Assembly: GCA_002401305.2 (NCBI GenBank)
Contig: NVSO02000126.1
Location: 1-8,513, forward strand
Source: Rhodobiaceae bacterium
GTDB lineage: Bacteria > Pseudomonadota > Alphaproteobacteria > Parvibaculales > Parvibaculaceae
DNA: 8,513 nt
Reading direction: 5' to 3'
Shown: positions 1-6,847 of the stretch, piece after piece
Position numbering within the stretch: the stretch's first letter is position 1
Layout: each line of letters opens with the position of its first letter
Notes under the pieces: generated by a model
Databases searched by the model: none
What the model was told of the DNA's origin: nothing
The model's input: the letters and a program-made list of their open reading frames with translations, nothing else
Made by a program: the position numbers and the translations under genes

Positions 1-1488
1 CGCTGGTGCATCTTTCTTTAACGTGAGGAAGGCGCAAGGTGTTTCTCCCCATTTTTCGTCTGGGGCTGCCACAACAGCGGCCTCCAAAATGGCGGGATGT
101 TTGTAGAGCGTATCTTCAACTTCAATCGATGAAATATTCTCACCGCCAGAAATGATGATGTCCTTGGAGCGATCCTTGAGCTGTACATAATTGTCGTCAT
201 GCCAGACCCCCAGATCGCCGGAATGGAACCAGCCGCCTGCAAACGCGTCCTGCGTCGCCGTCGGATTTTTGAGATACCCCCGCATCACAACATTTCCTCG
301 AAACATCACTTCGCCGATGGTTTCGCCGTCTTGGGGCACGGGCTCCATGGTTTCAGGGTCCATCACGCTGAGTTCTTCAAGAACTGGATAGTTGACGCCT
401 TGGCGGGCTTTAACTTGGGCGCGTTCGGCGGGCGGTAATTCATCCCACTCGTCGTGCCATGCGTTGACGACAGCGGGGCCGTAGGTTTCGGTGAGGCCGT
501 AGACGTGGATCACATTGAAACCTTCTTCTTCCAATGCCTGAATGGTTGCGGCTGGCGGGGGAGCTGCTGCGGCAAAGAAATGCACGGTGTTTGGCAGTGT
601 TTTTTTATCCGCTGGATCGGCATTGATGAGAAAGCCCATGACGGTGGGCGCACCGCCCATATGGGTGACCTTGTGTTCGTTGATGGTGGCGTAGATATTT
701 GGTGCGGTGACTTTGCGCAGGCAAATATGGGTGCCGCCGACAATGCTCATTGACCAGGTGAAAATCCAGCCGTTGCAGTGGAACATGGGCACGGTCCACA
801 GGTAGTTGGAGGACTTGTCCATTTGGGCGGTGATGATGTTACCCATGGCCAGCAAATAGGCACCTCGGTGGTGGTAGACGACACCCTTTGGGTTGCCCGT
901 GGTGCCAGATGTGTAATTGAGTGCAATGGCATCCCATTCGTCGGCTGGAAGAGACCATTGATAAGCGGGGTCGCCGTCCTTAATGAAGGCTTCGTAATCC
1001 ATTTCTCCGATCAGCTCACCGGGGCCCTCAAACTCTGGGTCGTCGATGTCGATGATGATTGGATTGGCCTTTGCCAATTGCACCGCCTCATGGGCAAGCT
1101 TGGAGAATTCTCGGTCGACCATCAAGACCTTGGCTTCGCCGTGGTCGAGAATGAAGGCGACGGCGACGGCGTCTAGACGAATGTTGATTGTATTGATGAC
1201 GGCCCCCAGCATGGGCACGCCGTAGTGCAGTTCGAGCATCTCAGGCACATTGGGGGCGATGACTGCAACGGTATCGCCTTTGCCGATGGAGCGGCTGTTT
1301 AGGGCTGAGGCGAGCTTCAGGCAGCGTTCGTAGAATTGGCTGTAGGTGCGGCGCAGGTCGCCGTGAATGACGGCGCATTTATTGGGGTAGATGCTGGCGG
1401 TGCGCTTTAGGAAGGACAGGGGGGAAAGGGCTTGGTGGTTAGCCGCATTTTTGCCTAGGCCTTGCTCGTAAATATGGGTGCTGTCCAT
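1..1488 (-). CDS. Acyl-CoA synthetase (AMP-forming, medium-chain/DmdB-like), C-terminus cut by window edge
   Basis: This enzyme adenylates a carboxylic acid with ATP and transfers it to CoA in the cytoplasm. Reading minus from the ATG at 1486-1488 gives 496 uninterrupted residues to base 1. Visible ANL-superfamily motifs are the phosphate-binding loop YTSGTTGNPKG (residues 192-202), GLTET (331-335), HSGDLG (422-427) and KDRSKDIIISGGEN (438-451). The family is normally about 540-545 residues, so roughly 45 are missing, including the catalytic lysine motif (PKTxTGK). The start is supported by an AGGGAG ribosome site seven bases upstream. From memory the sequence resembles the validated acyl-CoA synthetase group PRK08162, which is related to 3-methylmercaptopropionyl-CoA ligase (DmdB) and medium-chain fatty acid ligases. 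The true substrate cannot be read from the sequence. It is divergent from the small gene at 1685. Confidence 0.93.
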   Translation of the reverse strand, partial: MDSTHIYEQGLGKNAANHQALSPLSFLKRTASIYPNKCAVIHGDLRRTYSQFYERCLKLASALNSRSIGKGDTVAVIAPNVPEMLELHYGVPMLGAVINTINIRLDAVAVAFILDHGEAKVLMVDREFSKLAHEAVQLAKANPIIIDIDDPEFEGPGELIGEMDYEAFIKDGDPAYQWSLPADEWDAIALNYTSGTTGNPKGVVYHHRGAYLLAMGNIITAQMDKSSNYLWTVPMFHCNGWIFTWSMSIVGGTHICLRKVTAPNIYATINEHKVTHMGGAPTVMGFLINADPADKKTLPNTVHFFAAAAPPPAATIQALEEEGFNVIHVYGLTETYGPAVVNAWHDEWDELPPAERAQVKARQGVNYPVLEELSVMDPETMEPVPQDGETIGEVMFRGNVVMRGYLKNPTATQDAFAGGWFHSGDLGVWHDDNYVQLKDRSKDIIISGGENISSIEVEDTLYKHPAILEAAVVAAPDEKWGETPCAFLTLKKDAPA

Positions 1489-1577
1489 TTTGGTCTCCCT
1501 GTAAGCTTATTGAACGGCGGCGCCGATGAAGGCTGCCTACCGCGATTTAGCCGATTCTTTGGCGGCTCTTATTTGGA

Positions 1578-1675
1578 CTAAGCTAAACAACCTCTTAACG
1601 GCCGACAAGTTTCGAAGGGTTTGTTAAGGGCTCTGTGCCAAGCTTTTGGCTCACAATTGGAAATGTTTAGCTTAG
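1578..1675. repeat. 12-bp perfect inverted repeat spanning the upstream region of the 1685 gene
   Basis: CTAAGCTAAACA (1578-1589) and TGTTTAGCTTAG (1664-1675) are perfect inverse complements 74 bases apart. The right arm ends inside the AGGAG ribosome site (1674-1678) of the gene at 1685. A second, smaller hairpin lies between them: TGTGCCAA (1634-1641), loop GCTT, then TTGG (1646-1649), a two-base bulge and CACA (1652-1655). The arms could form a long-range stem in the leader RNA or a paired operator; which is unknown. Confidence 0.6.
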
Positions 1676-1684
1676 GAGAGGGTT

Positions 1685-1957
1685 ATGACCCACTTTCTTG
1701 CGTCTGAAGCCAATGAAGATGGCTTTAAGTTAGAAGATATTCTGACGGTCCTTCGAGCTGATGTCATCAAACGGTGTGACCGAATTGTCGGCGACACGCG
1801 CGATGAGGCGGCACAGGTGCTTGAGAATAACATTCAAATTTTGCAGCTTCTTTCGCAGTCCATTCGGCTGGCCGAAGAGTCTACGCGTGTTTTGAACCGG
1901 TCTTTTGGCCCGGCTTCTGCGGATGAAAACGCGCCGCGTATTGGCACATCAGGTTAG
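1685..1957 (+). CDS. Small uncharacterised helical protein, 90 aa
   Basis: I do not recognise this family. The gene has a good ribosome site (AGGAG at 1674-1678, six bases before the ATG). The protein is acidic and apparently soluble, with no signal peptide or membrane segment. Residues 15-70 look almost continuously alpha-helical, with regularly spaced hydrophobics (LEDILTVL, VLENNIQILQLLSQSIRLAEE) suggesting a helical hairpin or coiled-coil dimer; the last 17 residues look disordered. The upstream region carries a 12-bp inverted repeat whose right arm touches the ribosome site, so translation may be controlled. Its stop lies only 8 bases from the stop of the convergent TSUP transporter gene. 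It is divergent from the acyl-CoA ligase. Function cannot be inferred. Confidence 0.8.
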   Translation: MTHFLASEANEDGFKLEDILTVLRADVIKRCDRIVGDTRDEAAQVLENNIQILQLLSQSIRLAEESTRVLNRSFGPASADENAPRIGTSG

Positions 1958-1965
1958 CGGACTGC

Positions 1966-2727
1966 TTAGGCGGTGAAGAGCGGTGAGAGCCCTTCCCAGA
2001 ATAATTTTAAGCCCACCAAAAATAGAACGATGTAGGCCAGGCGGTAGAACGGTTTTTCCGGGATGACGTGCAGCGCCTTTATGCCGAGCACCATGCCTAT
2101 GGGTGCGAGTGGGGCGAGGACCAATGCCGTCCACAAGTTTTCTGCGTTAAACTGCCCCAGCATGGCGTAGGGGGGGAGTTTGATGAGATTGATACTTGCA
2201 AAAAACATCACGCTTGTGCCCGCATAGATCATCTTTTTGAGCTTCTGCGGCAGCATATAGATTTGGAACGGTGGGCCGCCTGCGTGGGCCACAAAGCTGG
2301 TAAAGCCGCCCACTATTCCCAAAAGGCCTCCTTTCAGGCGATTGCGCGGCTTTGGTTCTGCAAGTGCGCGCCGACCAATCCAGTGATCTAGCGCAAAGCT
2401 CAACGCGATGCCGCCAATCAGCAACCGCACAAAGGATTCTGTGACGTAGCTTGCGGTGAGTGCTGCAATGAGAATGCCGATGACCGCGCCGGGCAGCAAG
2501 ATGAGGAGATTGGCCTTGTCGAAACTTTTCCGGTACGCCCACACCCCGATCATATCCATGAGCACGAGAATGGGCAGCATGATGGCGGCTGATTGCAGGG
2601 GAGAGATGACCAGTGCCATTAACGGGACGCCTAGAATACCCAGACCGCCTGCAAAGCCGCCTTTGGACAGGCCCACGAGTAAGATTGCGGGCACTGCGGC
2701 GGCGTAAAACCATATGTCGGTGATCAT
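1966..2727 (-). CDS. TSUP (TauE/SafE) family membrane transporter, 253 aa
   Basis: This is an inner-membrane protein of the sulfite exporter TauE/SafE (TSUP) family. Characterised members move anions such as sulfite, sulfoacetate or other organosulfur compounds, usually by proton-coupled transport. About eight hydrophobic segments can be seen (roughly residues 5-24, 28-45, 47-66, 73-93, 98-116, 132-150, 168-186, 200-218 and 226-245, some possibly merging). The two family repeats are visible: the glycine-rich GLSKGGFAGGLG near residue 19 and its counterpart TSFVAHAGGPP near residue 143. The length is typical of the family. I chose the ATG at 2727 because the reading frame upstream merely antisenses prpE. 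The nearest ribosome-like site, AGGAAG, is unusually far (about 12-14 bases), so the start is less certain than the frame. It is divergent from prpE. Its substrate is unknown. Confidence 0.88.
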   Translation of the reverse strand: MITDIWFYAAAVPAILLVGLSKGGFAGGLGILGVPLMALVISPLQSAAIMLPILVLMDMIGVWAYRKSFDKANLLILLPGAVIGILIAALTASYVTESFVRLLIGGIALSFALDHWIGRRALAEPKPRNRLKGGLLGIVGGFTSFVAHAGGPPFQIYMLPQKLKKMIYAGTSVMFFASINLIKLPPYAMLGQFNAENLWTALVLAPLAPIGMVLGIKALHVIPEKPFYRLAYIVLFLVGLKLFWEGLSPLFTA

Positions 2728-2764
2728 GGCTGGATGGTACTTCCTGAGGCTCTTCGTCGCGGCA

Positions 2765-2787
2765 CAAAATTGAGGCGTCAAAATTGA
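2765..2787. promoter_or_regulatory. 9-bp direct repeat in the TSUP/prpE divergent promoter region
   Basis: CAAAATTGA occurs twice, at 2765-2773 and 2779-2787, with a 14-base period, midway between the divergent TSUP and prpE starts. Tandem identical half-sites between divergent genes are a common operator layout. No regulator gene lies in the window, so the partner is unknown. Confidence 0.35.
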
Positions 2788-2797
2788 AGGAGTGGGG

Positions 2798-2851
2798 GTG
2801 AAAAAAAGCTTAGCAAGCCCCATCTTTGAATGGCAAACTACCATTAAATGA
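2798..2851 (+). CDS. Possible 17-codon leader peptide upstream of prpE
   Basis: A GTG at 2798 sits five bases after a strong ribosome site, AAGGAG (2787-2792). It opens a 17-codon frame (VKKSLASPIFEWQTTIK) ending with TGA at 2849-2851. That stop overlaps an in-frame prpE ATG at 2848 as ATGA, the arrangement usual for translational coupling. No homology is visible at this size and it may be chance. If real, it would couple to a prpE product 13 residues longer than the one annotated here. Confidence 0.25.
   Translation: MKKSLASPIFEWQTTIK
2829..2845. repeat. Short inverted repeat upstream of prpE
   Basis: AATGG (2829-2833) and CCATT (2841-2845) flank a seven-base centre. This is operator-sized and close to the prpE start, but the 5-bp arms could easily be chance. 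Confidence 0.25.
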
Positions 2852-2886
2852 AGCCAAAGAGCTTTAGAAAACAAATGGAGGGCCTC

Positions 2887-4779
2887 ATGGGGCGGTATCA
2901 AGATAGTTATGATGCGTGGACAGCTGACGCGGAAGGTTTTTGGGCTAACGCTGCTGCGGAAATCGACTGGATTAGCCCCTGGGATAAAGTTCTCGAATGG
3001 AACGGTTCGGGCGCGCGCTGGTTTACGGGTGCGCAGTGTAATACCTGCTTTAACGCGGTGGACCGCCATGTGCTCAGTGGGCACGGCGCACAGACAGCCT
3101 TGATCTATGATTCTCCTGTAACTGATACCGTGACCCGGTTGACCTATGGGGAATTGCTGGACGCGGTTTCTCATTTTGCGGCGGTGTTGCAACGACGCGG
3201 TGTGGGCAAGGGGGACCGGGTTATCCTCTATATGCCGATGATTGCGGAAGCTGCCATTGCGATGTTGGCCTGCGCGCGCATTGGAGCCATCCACTCAGTT
3301 GTCTTTGGCGGCTTTGCGGCACAGGAGTTGGCGACACGGATTGATGATGCCAAACCCAAGTTGATGGTGTTGGCCTCGTGTGGCATTGAGCCAAATCGGT
3401 TGGTGGCCTACAAGCCGCTTGTGGATGCAGCCCTAGACTTAGCCACTCATAAGCCTGACGGCTGTATTGTCCTGCAGCGTCCCCAGTTGGAAGCGTCTCT
3501 GCAAGAGGGGCGTGATTTTGATTGGGCCCAAGAATTAGTCGCTGTTGGCGACACGCGGGCGGACTGTGTGCCGGTGCGTTCAGAGGACCCGCTTTACATT
3601 CTTTATACATCTGGCACGACGGGCGAGCCCAAAGGCGTTGTCCGCGATAATGGCGGCCATATGGTGGCGCTTAAGTGGTCGCTGAAAAACATCTATGACA
3701 TGGATCCCGGGGATGTTTATTGGGCAGCCTCGGATGTGGGTTGGGTTGTTGGCCATTCGTATATTGTTTATGCGCCATTGTTGCAGCGGTGCACGACGGT
3801 GTTGTTTGAAGGCAAGCCCGTGGGCACGCCGGATGCGGGGACTTTCTGGCGCGTGATTGAAGATCATAAAGTGAATGCGCTTTTCACCGCCCCGACTGCG
3901 TTTAGGGCGATTAAGAAAGAGGATCCGGATGCACTGCTGATGTCGAAGTATGATCTGTCCTCTCTCAAGACGCTCTATTTGGCGGGCGAACGAGCTGATA
4001 CCGATACGATCAAATGGGCGGAAGATGCCTTGAAGGTGCCTGTTATTGACCATTGGTGGCAAACCGAAACCGGGTGGGCAATCGCGGCCAATCCGATGGG
4101 GCTTGAGAGCTTGCCGGTTAAATATGGGTCGCCGTGTGTGGCAATGCCGGGATATCAAGTTGAGATCGTTGATGATGCGGCCAAACCGGTTGCAGCCGGT
4201 GTCAGCGGGGCTGTGGTTGTGAAGCTGCCATTGCCGCCGGGATGTTTGCCGACGCTTTGGCAAAATGACGAAAAGTTTCACGAAGCCTATCTGGCAGAAT
4301 TTCCGGGGTACTACAAAACTGCTGATGCAGGCTATAAGGACGCAGATGGCTATCTTTATATTATGGCGCGTACGGATGATATTATAAATGTTGCTGGGCA
4401 CCGACTGTCTACAGGCGCTATGGAAGAGGTTCTCTCAGCGCACCCTGATGTGGCGGAATGTGCAGTGATTGGCATTGCTGATCCGTTGAAGGGGCAAGTG
4501 CCTTTAGGGTTTCTCGTGCTCAATTCGGGTGTGGAGCGGGTGGAGAGCGAGCTGGAGAAGGAAGTGGTCTCTATGGTGCGTGACCAGATCGGTCCGGTGG
4601 CTGCGTTTAAGCAAGCACTTGTGGTGCAGCGTTTGCCTAAGACCCGCTCTGGCAAAGTTTTGCGCGGGACAATGCGAAAAATCGCGGATGCCGAAACGTG
4701 GAAAATGCCTGCGACGATTGATGACCCTGAAATCTTGAACGAGATTACATTGGCTCTTCAGTCGATTGGGCGCGGCTAA
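2887..4779 (+). CDS. prpE: Propionyl-CoA synthetase (propionate--CoA ligase)
   Basis: This cytoplasmic enzyme activates propionate (and often acrylate or acetate) to the acyl-CoA by way of an acyl-adenylate, feeding the methylcitrate or methylmalonyl-CoA routes. The 630-residue product has the usual PrpE length and is closer to PrpE than to acetyl-CoA synthetase. It begins MGRYQDSYDAW, a typical PrpE N-terminus. Visible motifs are the phosphate loop YTSGTTGEPKG (about residues 240-250), WWQTETG (390-396), YYKTADAG (475-482), the hinge region RTDD (495-498), NVAGHRLSTG (501-510) and the C-terminal KTRSGK, whose last lysine (about 590) is the catalytic residue regulated by acetylation in the family. 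I chose ATG 2887 because GGAGGG lies four bases upstream and the N-terminus fits the family. ATG 2848 would add 13 residues and is possible. It is monocistronic, ending at a hairpin terminator. No prpR, prpB or prpC is in the window. Confidence 0.95.
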   Translation: MGRYQDSYDAWTADAEGFWANAAAEIDWISPWDKVLEWNGSGARWFTGAQCNTCFNAVDRHVLSGHGAQTALIYDSPVTDTVTRLTYGELLDAVSHFAAVLQRRGVGKGDRVILYMPMIAEAAIAMLACARIGAIHSVVFGGFAAQELATRIDDAKPKLMVLASCGIEPNRLVAYKPLVDAALDLATHKPDGCIVLQRPQLEASLQEGRDFDWAQELVAVGDTRADCVPVRSEDPLYILYTSGTTGEPKGVVRDNGGHMVALKWSLKNIYDMDPGDVYWAASDVGWVVGHSYIVYAPLLQRCTTVLFEGKPVGTPDAGTFWRVIEDHKVNALFTAPTAFRAIKKEDPDALLMSKYDLSSLKTLYLAGERADTDTIKWAEDALKVPVIDHWWQTETGWAIAANPMGLESLPVKYGSPCVAMPGYQVEIVDDAAKPVAAGVSGAVVVKLPLPPGCLPTLWQNDEKFHEAYLAEFPGYYKTADAGYKDADGYLYIMARTDDIINVAGHRLSTGAMEEVLSAHPDVAECAVIGIADPLKGQVPLGFLVLNSGVERVESELEKEVVSMVRDQIGPVAAFKQALVVQRLPKTRSGKVLRGTMRKIADAETWKMPATIDDPEILNEITLALQSIGRG

Positions 4780-4809
4780 AGTAAGGCTTGAGGAAATACG
4801 AGGCATTGA

Positions 4810-4838
4810 AAAAGGGCGCTGTAATACAGCGCCCTTTT
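4810..4838. terminator. Bidirectional intrinsic terminator between prpE and trcR
   Basis: GGGCGCTGT (4814-4822) pairs perfectly with ACAGCGCCC (4826-4834) around a three-base AAT loop. An A-tract precedes the stem and TTTT (4835-4838) follows it, so both strands get a GC stem plus U-run. It lies 30 bases after the prpE stop and 29 bases beyond the trcR stop, serving both convergent genes. Confidence 0.9.
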
Positions 4839-4866
4839 GAATTCAATTTGAGGTGTGACGGTCGAC

Positions 4867-5628
4867 TTAAGCGCCGTCTTCTCCCTCAGCTTTGCCTTTA
4901 AGGTTTGAAAAGACGGAAGCAGCATCATATTTCTGCTCTTCTTCTTTTTCCGGTGCAGCCTGCAAATTGGCGAAAGGATCGTCGGAGGTTTCTTCCACCA
5001 CGGTTGAGCCAGCGATTGCGGCGTAACCTGTTGTCTCTTCGGCAGAGCGCAAGGTGTTGGCTTGCTCTAGAGGAGGCAGACCCGCTTTTTTGCGTTCCTT
5101 TGCGACACGGTCAGCAGCTTTTTGAACCGCAGCGTCCAATTCAACTTGAGAACAGAGGCTCAAGGTAACTGGATCAACCGGCTTGATGTTGGAGCTGTTC
5201 CAATGAGTCCGATCCCGAATGGATTGGATCGTTGGTTTGGTGGTGCCCACCAATTTGCCGACTTGCGCGTCTGTGAGCTCAGCGTGATTGCGGAGCAACC
5301 ATGCTGTTGCATCTGGACGGTCTTGGCGACGAGAGAGCGGCGTATAGCGCGGTCCCTTGCGTGGCTTTTGCTCCGGCACATCGTATTTTGATTTGAGAAA
5401 CACCAACCGTGCGCTGGGGTCTTGCTGGCAGCGCTCAATTTCCTGACGGTTCAATTGACCGTTGGAAACTGGGTCCATACCTTTGATCCCTTGGGCGACA
5501 TCACCATCGGCGATACCTTTGATCTCAAGCACATGAAGGCCGCAGAATTCTGCGACTTGGTCGAATGTCAGTGATGTATTGTCAACAAGCCATACGGCAG
5601 TTGCCTTAGGCATAAGAGGCCGAGACAT
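4867..5628 (-). CDS. trcR: TrcR/DUF1013 family cell-cycle transcriptional regulator, 253 aa
   Basis: This belongs to the alphaproteobacterial DUF1013 family, now named TrcR, described as a DNA-binding cell-cycle transcriptional regulator; I infer its role here from the family. The conserved N-terminus MSRPLMPKATAVWLVDNTSL leads into a first helix-turn-helix-like region (about residues 19-40). A basic linker (KPRKGPRYTPLSRRQDRP) and a second helix-turn-helix-like region (about 115-140, DAQVGKLVGTTKPTIQSIRDR) follow. The tail after residue 200 is acidic and glutamate-rich, probably disordered. A longer frame reaches 5721, but I chose the ATG at 5628 because it has a near-ideal AAAGGAG ribosome site and matches the family N-terminus. 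A terminator separates it from the upstream oxidoreductase gene on the same strand, so it likely has its own promoter. Confidence 0.93.
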   Translation of the reverse strand: MSRPLMPKATAVWLVDNTSLTFDQVAEFCGLHVLEIKGIADGDVAQGIKGMDPVSNGQLNRQEIERCQQDPSARLVFLKSKYDVPEQKPRKGPRYTPLSRRQDRPDATAWLLRNHAELTDAQVGKLVGTTKPTIQSIRDRTHWNSSNIKPVDPVTLSLCSQVELDAAVQKAADRVAKERKKAGLPPLEQANTLRSAEETTGYAAIAGSTVVEETSDDPFANLQAAPEKEEEQKYDAASVFSNLKGKAEGEDGA

Positions 5629-5701
5629 TTCTTCTCCTTTGACCCACCCGGTTTTAGCGGAGGACTCTTCGTAACTTCGGGAACAAATAGGGATTGCTCT
5701 A

Positions 5702-5730
5702 TGTATAAGCGGAATGAGCATGGATGAAAA
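5702..5730 (-). promoter_or_regulatory. Candidate sigma-70-type promoter for trcR
   Basis: Read on the minus strand, TTTTCA (5725-5730) and TATACA (5702-5707) are separated by exactly 17 bases. Each matches the -35 and -10 consensus at four of six positions. It lies 74 or more bases before the trcR ATG and after the upstream gene's terminator, as expected for an independent promoter. The match is weak. Confidence 0.35.
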
Positions 5731-5744
5731 GGGAATTCCTTTTC
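5726..5744. repeat. 19-base inverted repeat overlapping the putative trcR -35 region
   Basis: GAAAAGG (5726-5732) and CCTTTTC (5738-5744) flank a GAATT centre. The palindrome overlaps the candidate -35 element of trcR, a position suited to a repressor or activator site. Its binder is unknown. Confidence 0.4.
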
Positions 5745-5783
5745 TGGCAGGTTTCTGCGGTTATCTTCGCAGTCTTGGGCCAT

Positions 5784-5819
5784 AAAAAAGGCGGCACCTG
5801 CTTTGCGGGCGCCGCCTTT
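5784..5819 (-). terminator. Intrinsic terminator of the quinone oxidoreductase gene
   Basis: On the minus strand the stem AAAGGCGGC/GCCGCCTTT (5811-5819 with 5787-5795) is followed by a run of six U residues (5784-5789). Part of the long loop can pair further (CC 5797-5798 with GG 5808-5809). It lies 27 bases after the oxidoreductase stop and separates that gene from trcR. Confidence 0.88.
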
Positions 5820-5845
5820 GAGTTGTCTGTTGTGAAAAAGCATTT

Positions 5846-6847
5846 TTAAGGAATTAGAACGATTTTCCCGATGTGCGCGCTACTTTCCATGAGGATTTGA
5901 GCGTCAGCGGCTTGGGCCAAGGGGAAGGTTTTGTAGACGATGGGCTTGAGCGTTCCACTGGCAAGGTGAGGCAGGACCTCGCGTGTTATTGCCTGGGTGA
6001 GCGCTGTTTTTTCGTCGATTGAACGGGCGCGCAATGTGGAGCCCATCATGGTCAGTCGTTTGAGCATAATGGGTAGGAAGTTGACCTCTGCCACTGAACC
6101 GCTTTGGTAAGCGATGTTGACGATGCGGCCCCGCCGTGCGGCGGTAGTGATGTTGCGTTGAATGTAATCCCCGCCCACCATATCGAAGATGACATTGGCC
6201 CCAACATTGTCGGTCAAATCCTTGGTGACCAACACGAAGTCTTCTTCGTTGTAATTGATGGCGCGGTCTGCACCAAAGGTCTCGCACGCTTTACACTTTT
6301 CTTCTGACCCTGCGGTGGCGTAGACGGTGGCGCCAAAAGCCTTTGCCATTTGAATGGCCATAGAGCCGATGCCGCTTGTGCCGCCATGGATAAGAAGTGT
6401 TTCGCCTGCTTTGAGGCCCGCGTCTTCAAATACATTGGTCCAGACGGTGAAAATGGATTCTGGTGTGGCGCCGGCTTGTTCCATCGACAGTGTGTCTGGG
6501 ACCGCGATGGCATGGTCTTCGTGGACCGAGCAGTATTGGGCATAGCCGCCGCCTGCGAGGAGGGCCATTACCTTGTCGCCGGTTTGCCATTTGGTCACGC
6601 CTTTGCCAACAGCCACCACTGTGCCAGCGGCTTCTAGGCCGGGGGTGAGAGGGGCGCCGGGAGGGGCTGGATAGAAACCCATGCGTTGAATGATGTCGCC
6701 CCGATTGATGGCAGCTGCGGCTACTTTCAGCAAAATCTCTTGATCTTTGAGAACGGGGAGGGGGATGTCGACCAATTCCAAAACGTCTGGGCCGCCGGGC
6801 TCGCGAATTGAAATTGCTTTCATTGTTTCTGGAAGAGATGGGCTCAT
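5846..6847 (-). CDS. NAD(P)H:quinone oxidoreductase, PIG3 (TP53I3) type, 333 aa
   Basis: This is a zinc-independent medium-chain dehydrogenase/reductase that reduces quinones or reactive carbonyls with NADPH in the cytoplasm. The N-terminal GroES-like catalytic domain (about residues 9-125) carries NRGDIIQRMGFYPAPPG, typical of the PIG3 group. The nucleotide-binding Rossmann domain (about 130-260) shows HGGTSGIGSMAIQMAKAFGA at 154-173. The motif STLRAR near 270 is also usual for the group. The cysteine/histidine zinc ligands of classical alcohol dehydrogenases are absent. The length is typical. I chose ATG 6847 because GGAG lies five bases upstream; ATG 6823 lacks a ribosome site. It is divergent from the DUF1192 gene and ends at its own terminator. 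From memory, this gene often sits beside DUF1192 and DUF1465 genes in alphaproteobacteria. The physiological substrate is unknown. Confidence 0.93.
   Translation of the reverse strand: MSPSLPETMKAISIREPGGPDVLELVDIPLPVLKDQEILLKVAAAAINRGDIIQRMGFYPAPPGAPLTPGLEAAGTVVAVGKGVTKWQTGDKVMALLAGGGYAQYCSVHEDHAIAVPDTLSMEQAGATPESIFTVWTNVFEDAGLKAGETLLIHGGTSGIGSMAIQMAKAFGATVYATAGSEEKCKACETFGADRAINYNEEDFVLVTKDLTDNVGANVIFDMVGGDYIQRNITTAARRGRIVNIAYQSGSVAEVNFLPIMLKRLTMMGSTLRARSIDEKTALTQAITREVLPHLASGTLKPIVYKTFPLAQAADAQILMESSAHIGKIVLIP

Noticed and set aside
1650..1659. GCTCACAATT resembling a lac operator half-site
   Set aside because: Only one half is present, with no inverted partner and no LacI-family gene in the window.
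2728..3294. Minus-strand extension of the TSUP frame giving a 442-residue protein
   Set aside because: The extra 189 residues are antisense to prpE, have no family character and precede the TSUP N-terminus; the transporter fits the family length from 2727.
3580..4401. 273-residue minus-strand ORF inside prpE
   Set aside because: Fully antisense to a clear prpE coding sequence, no recognisable domain; a shadow frame.
5629..5721. Longer TrcR start at 5721
   Set aside because: The 31 added residues are not family-like and overlap the putative promoter region, whereas 5628 has a near-ideal ribosome site and the conserved N-terminus.
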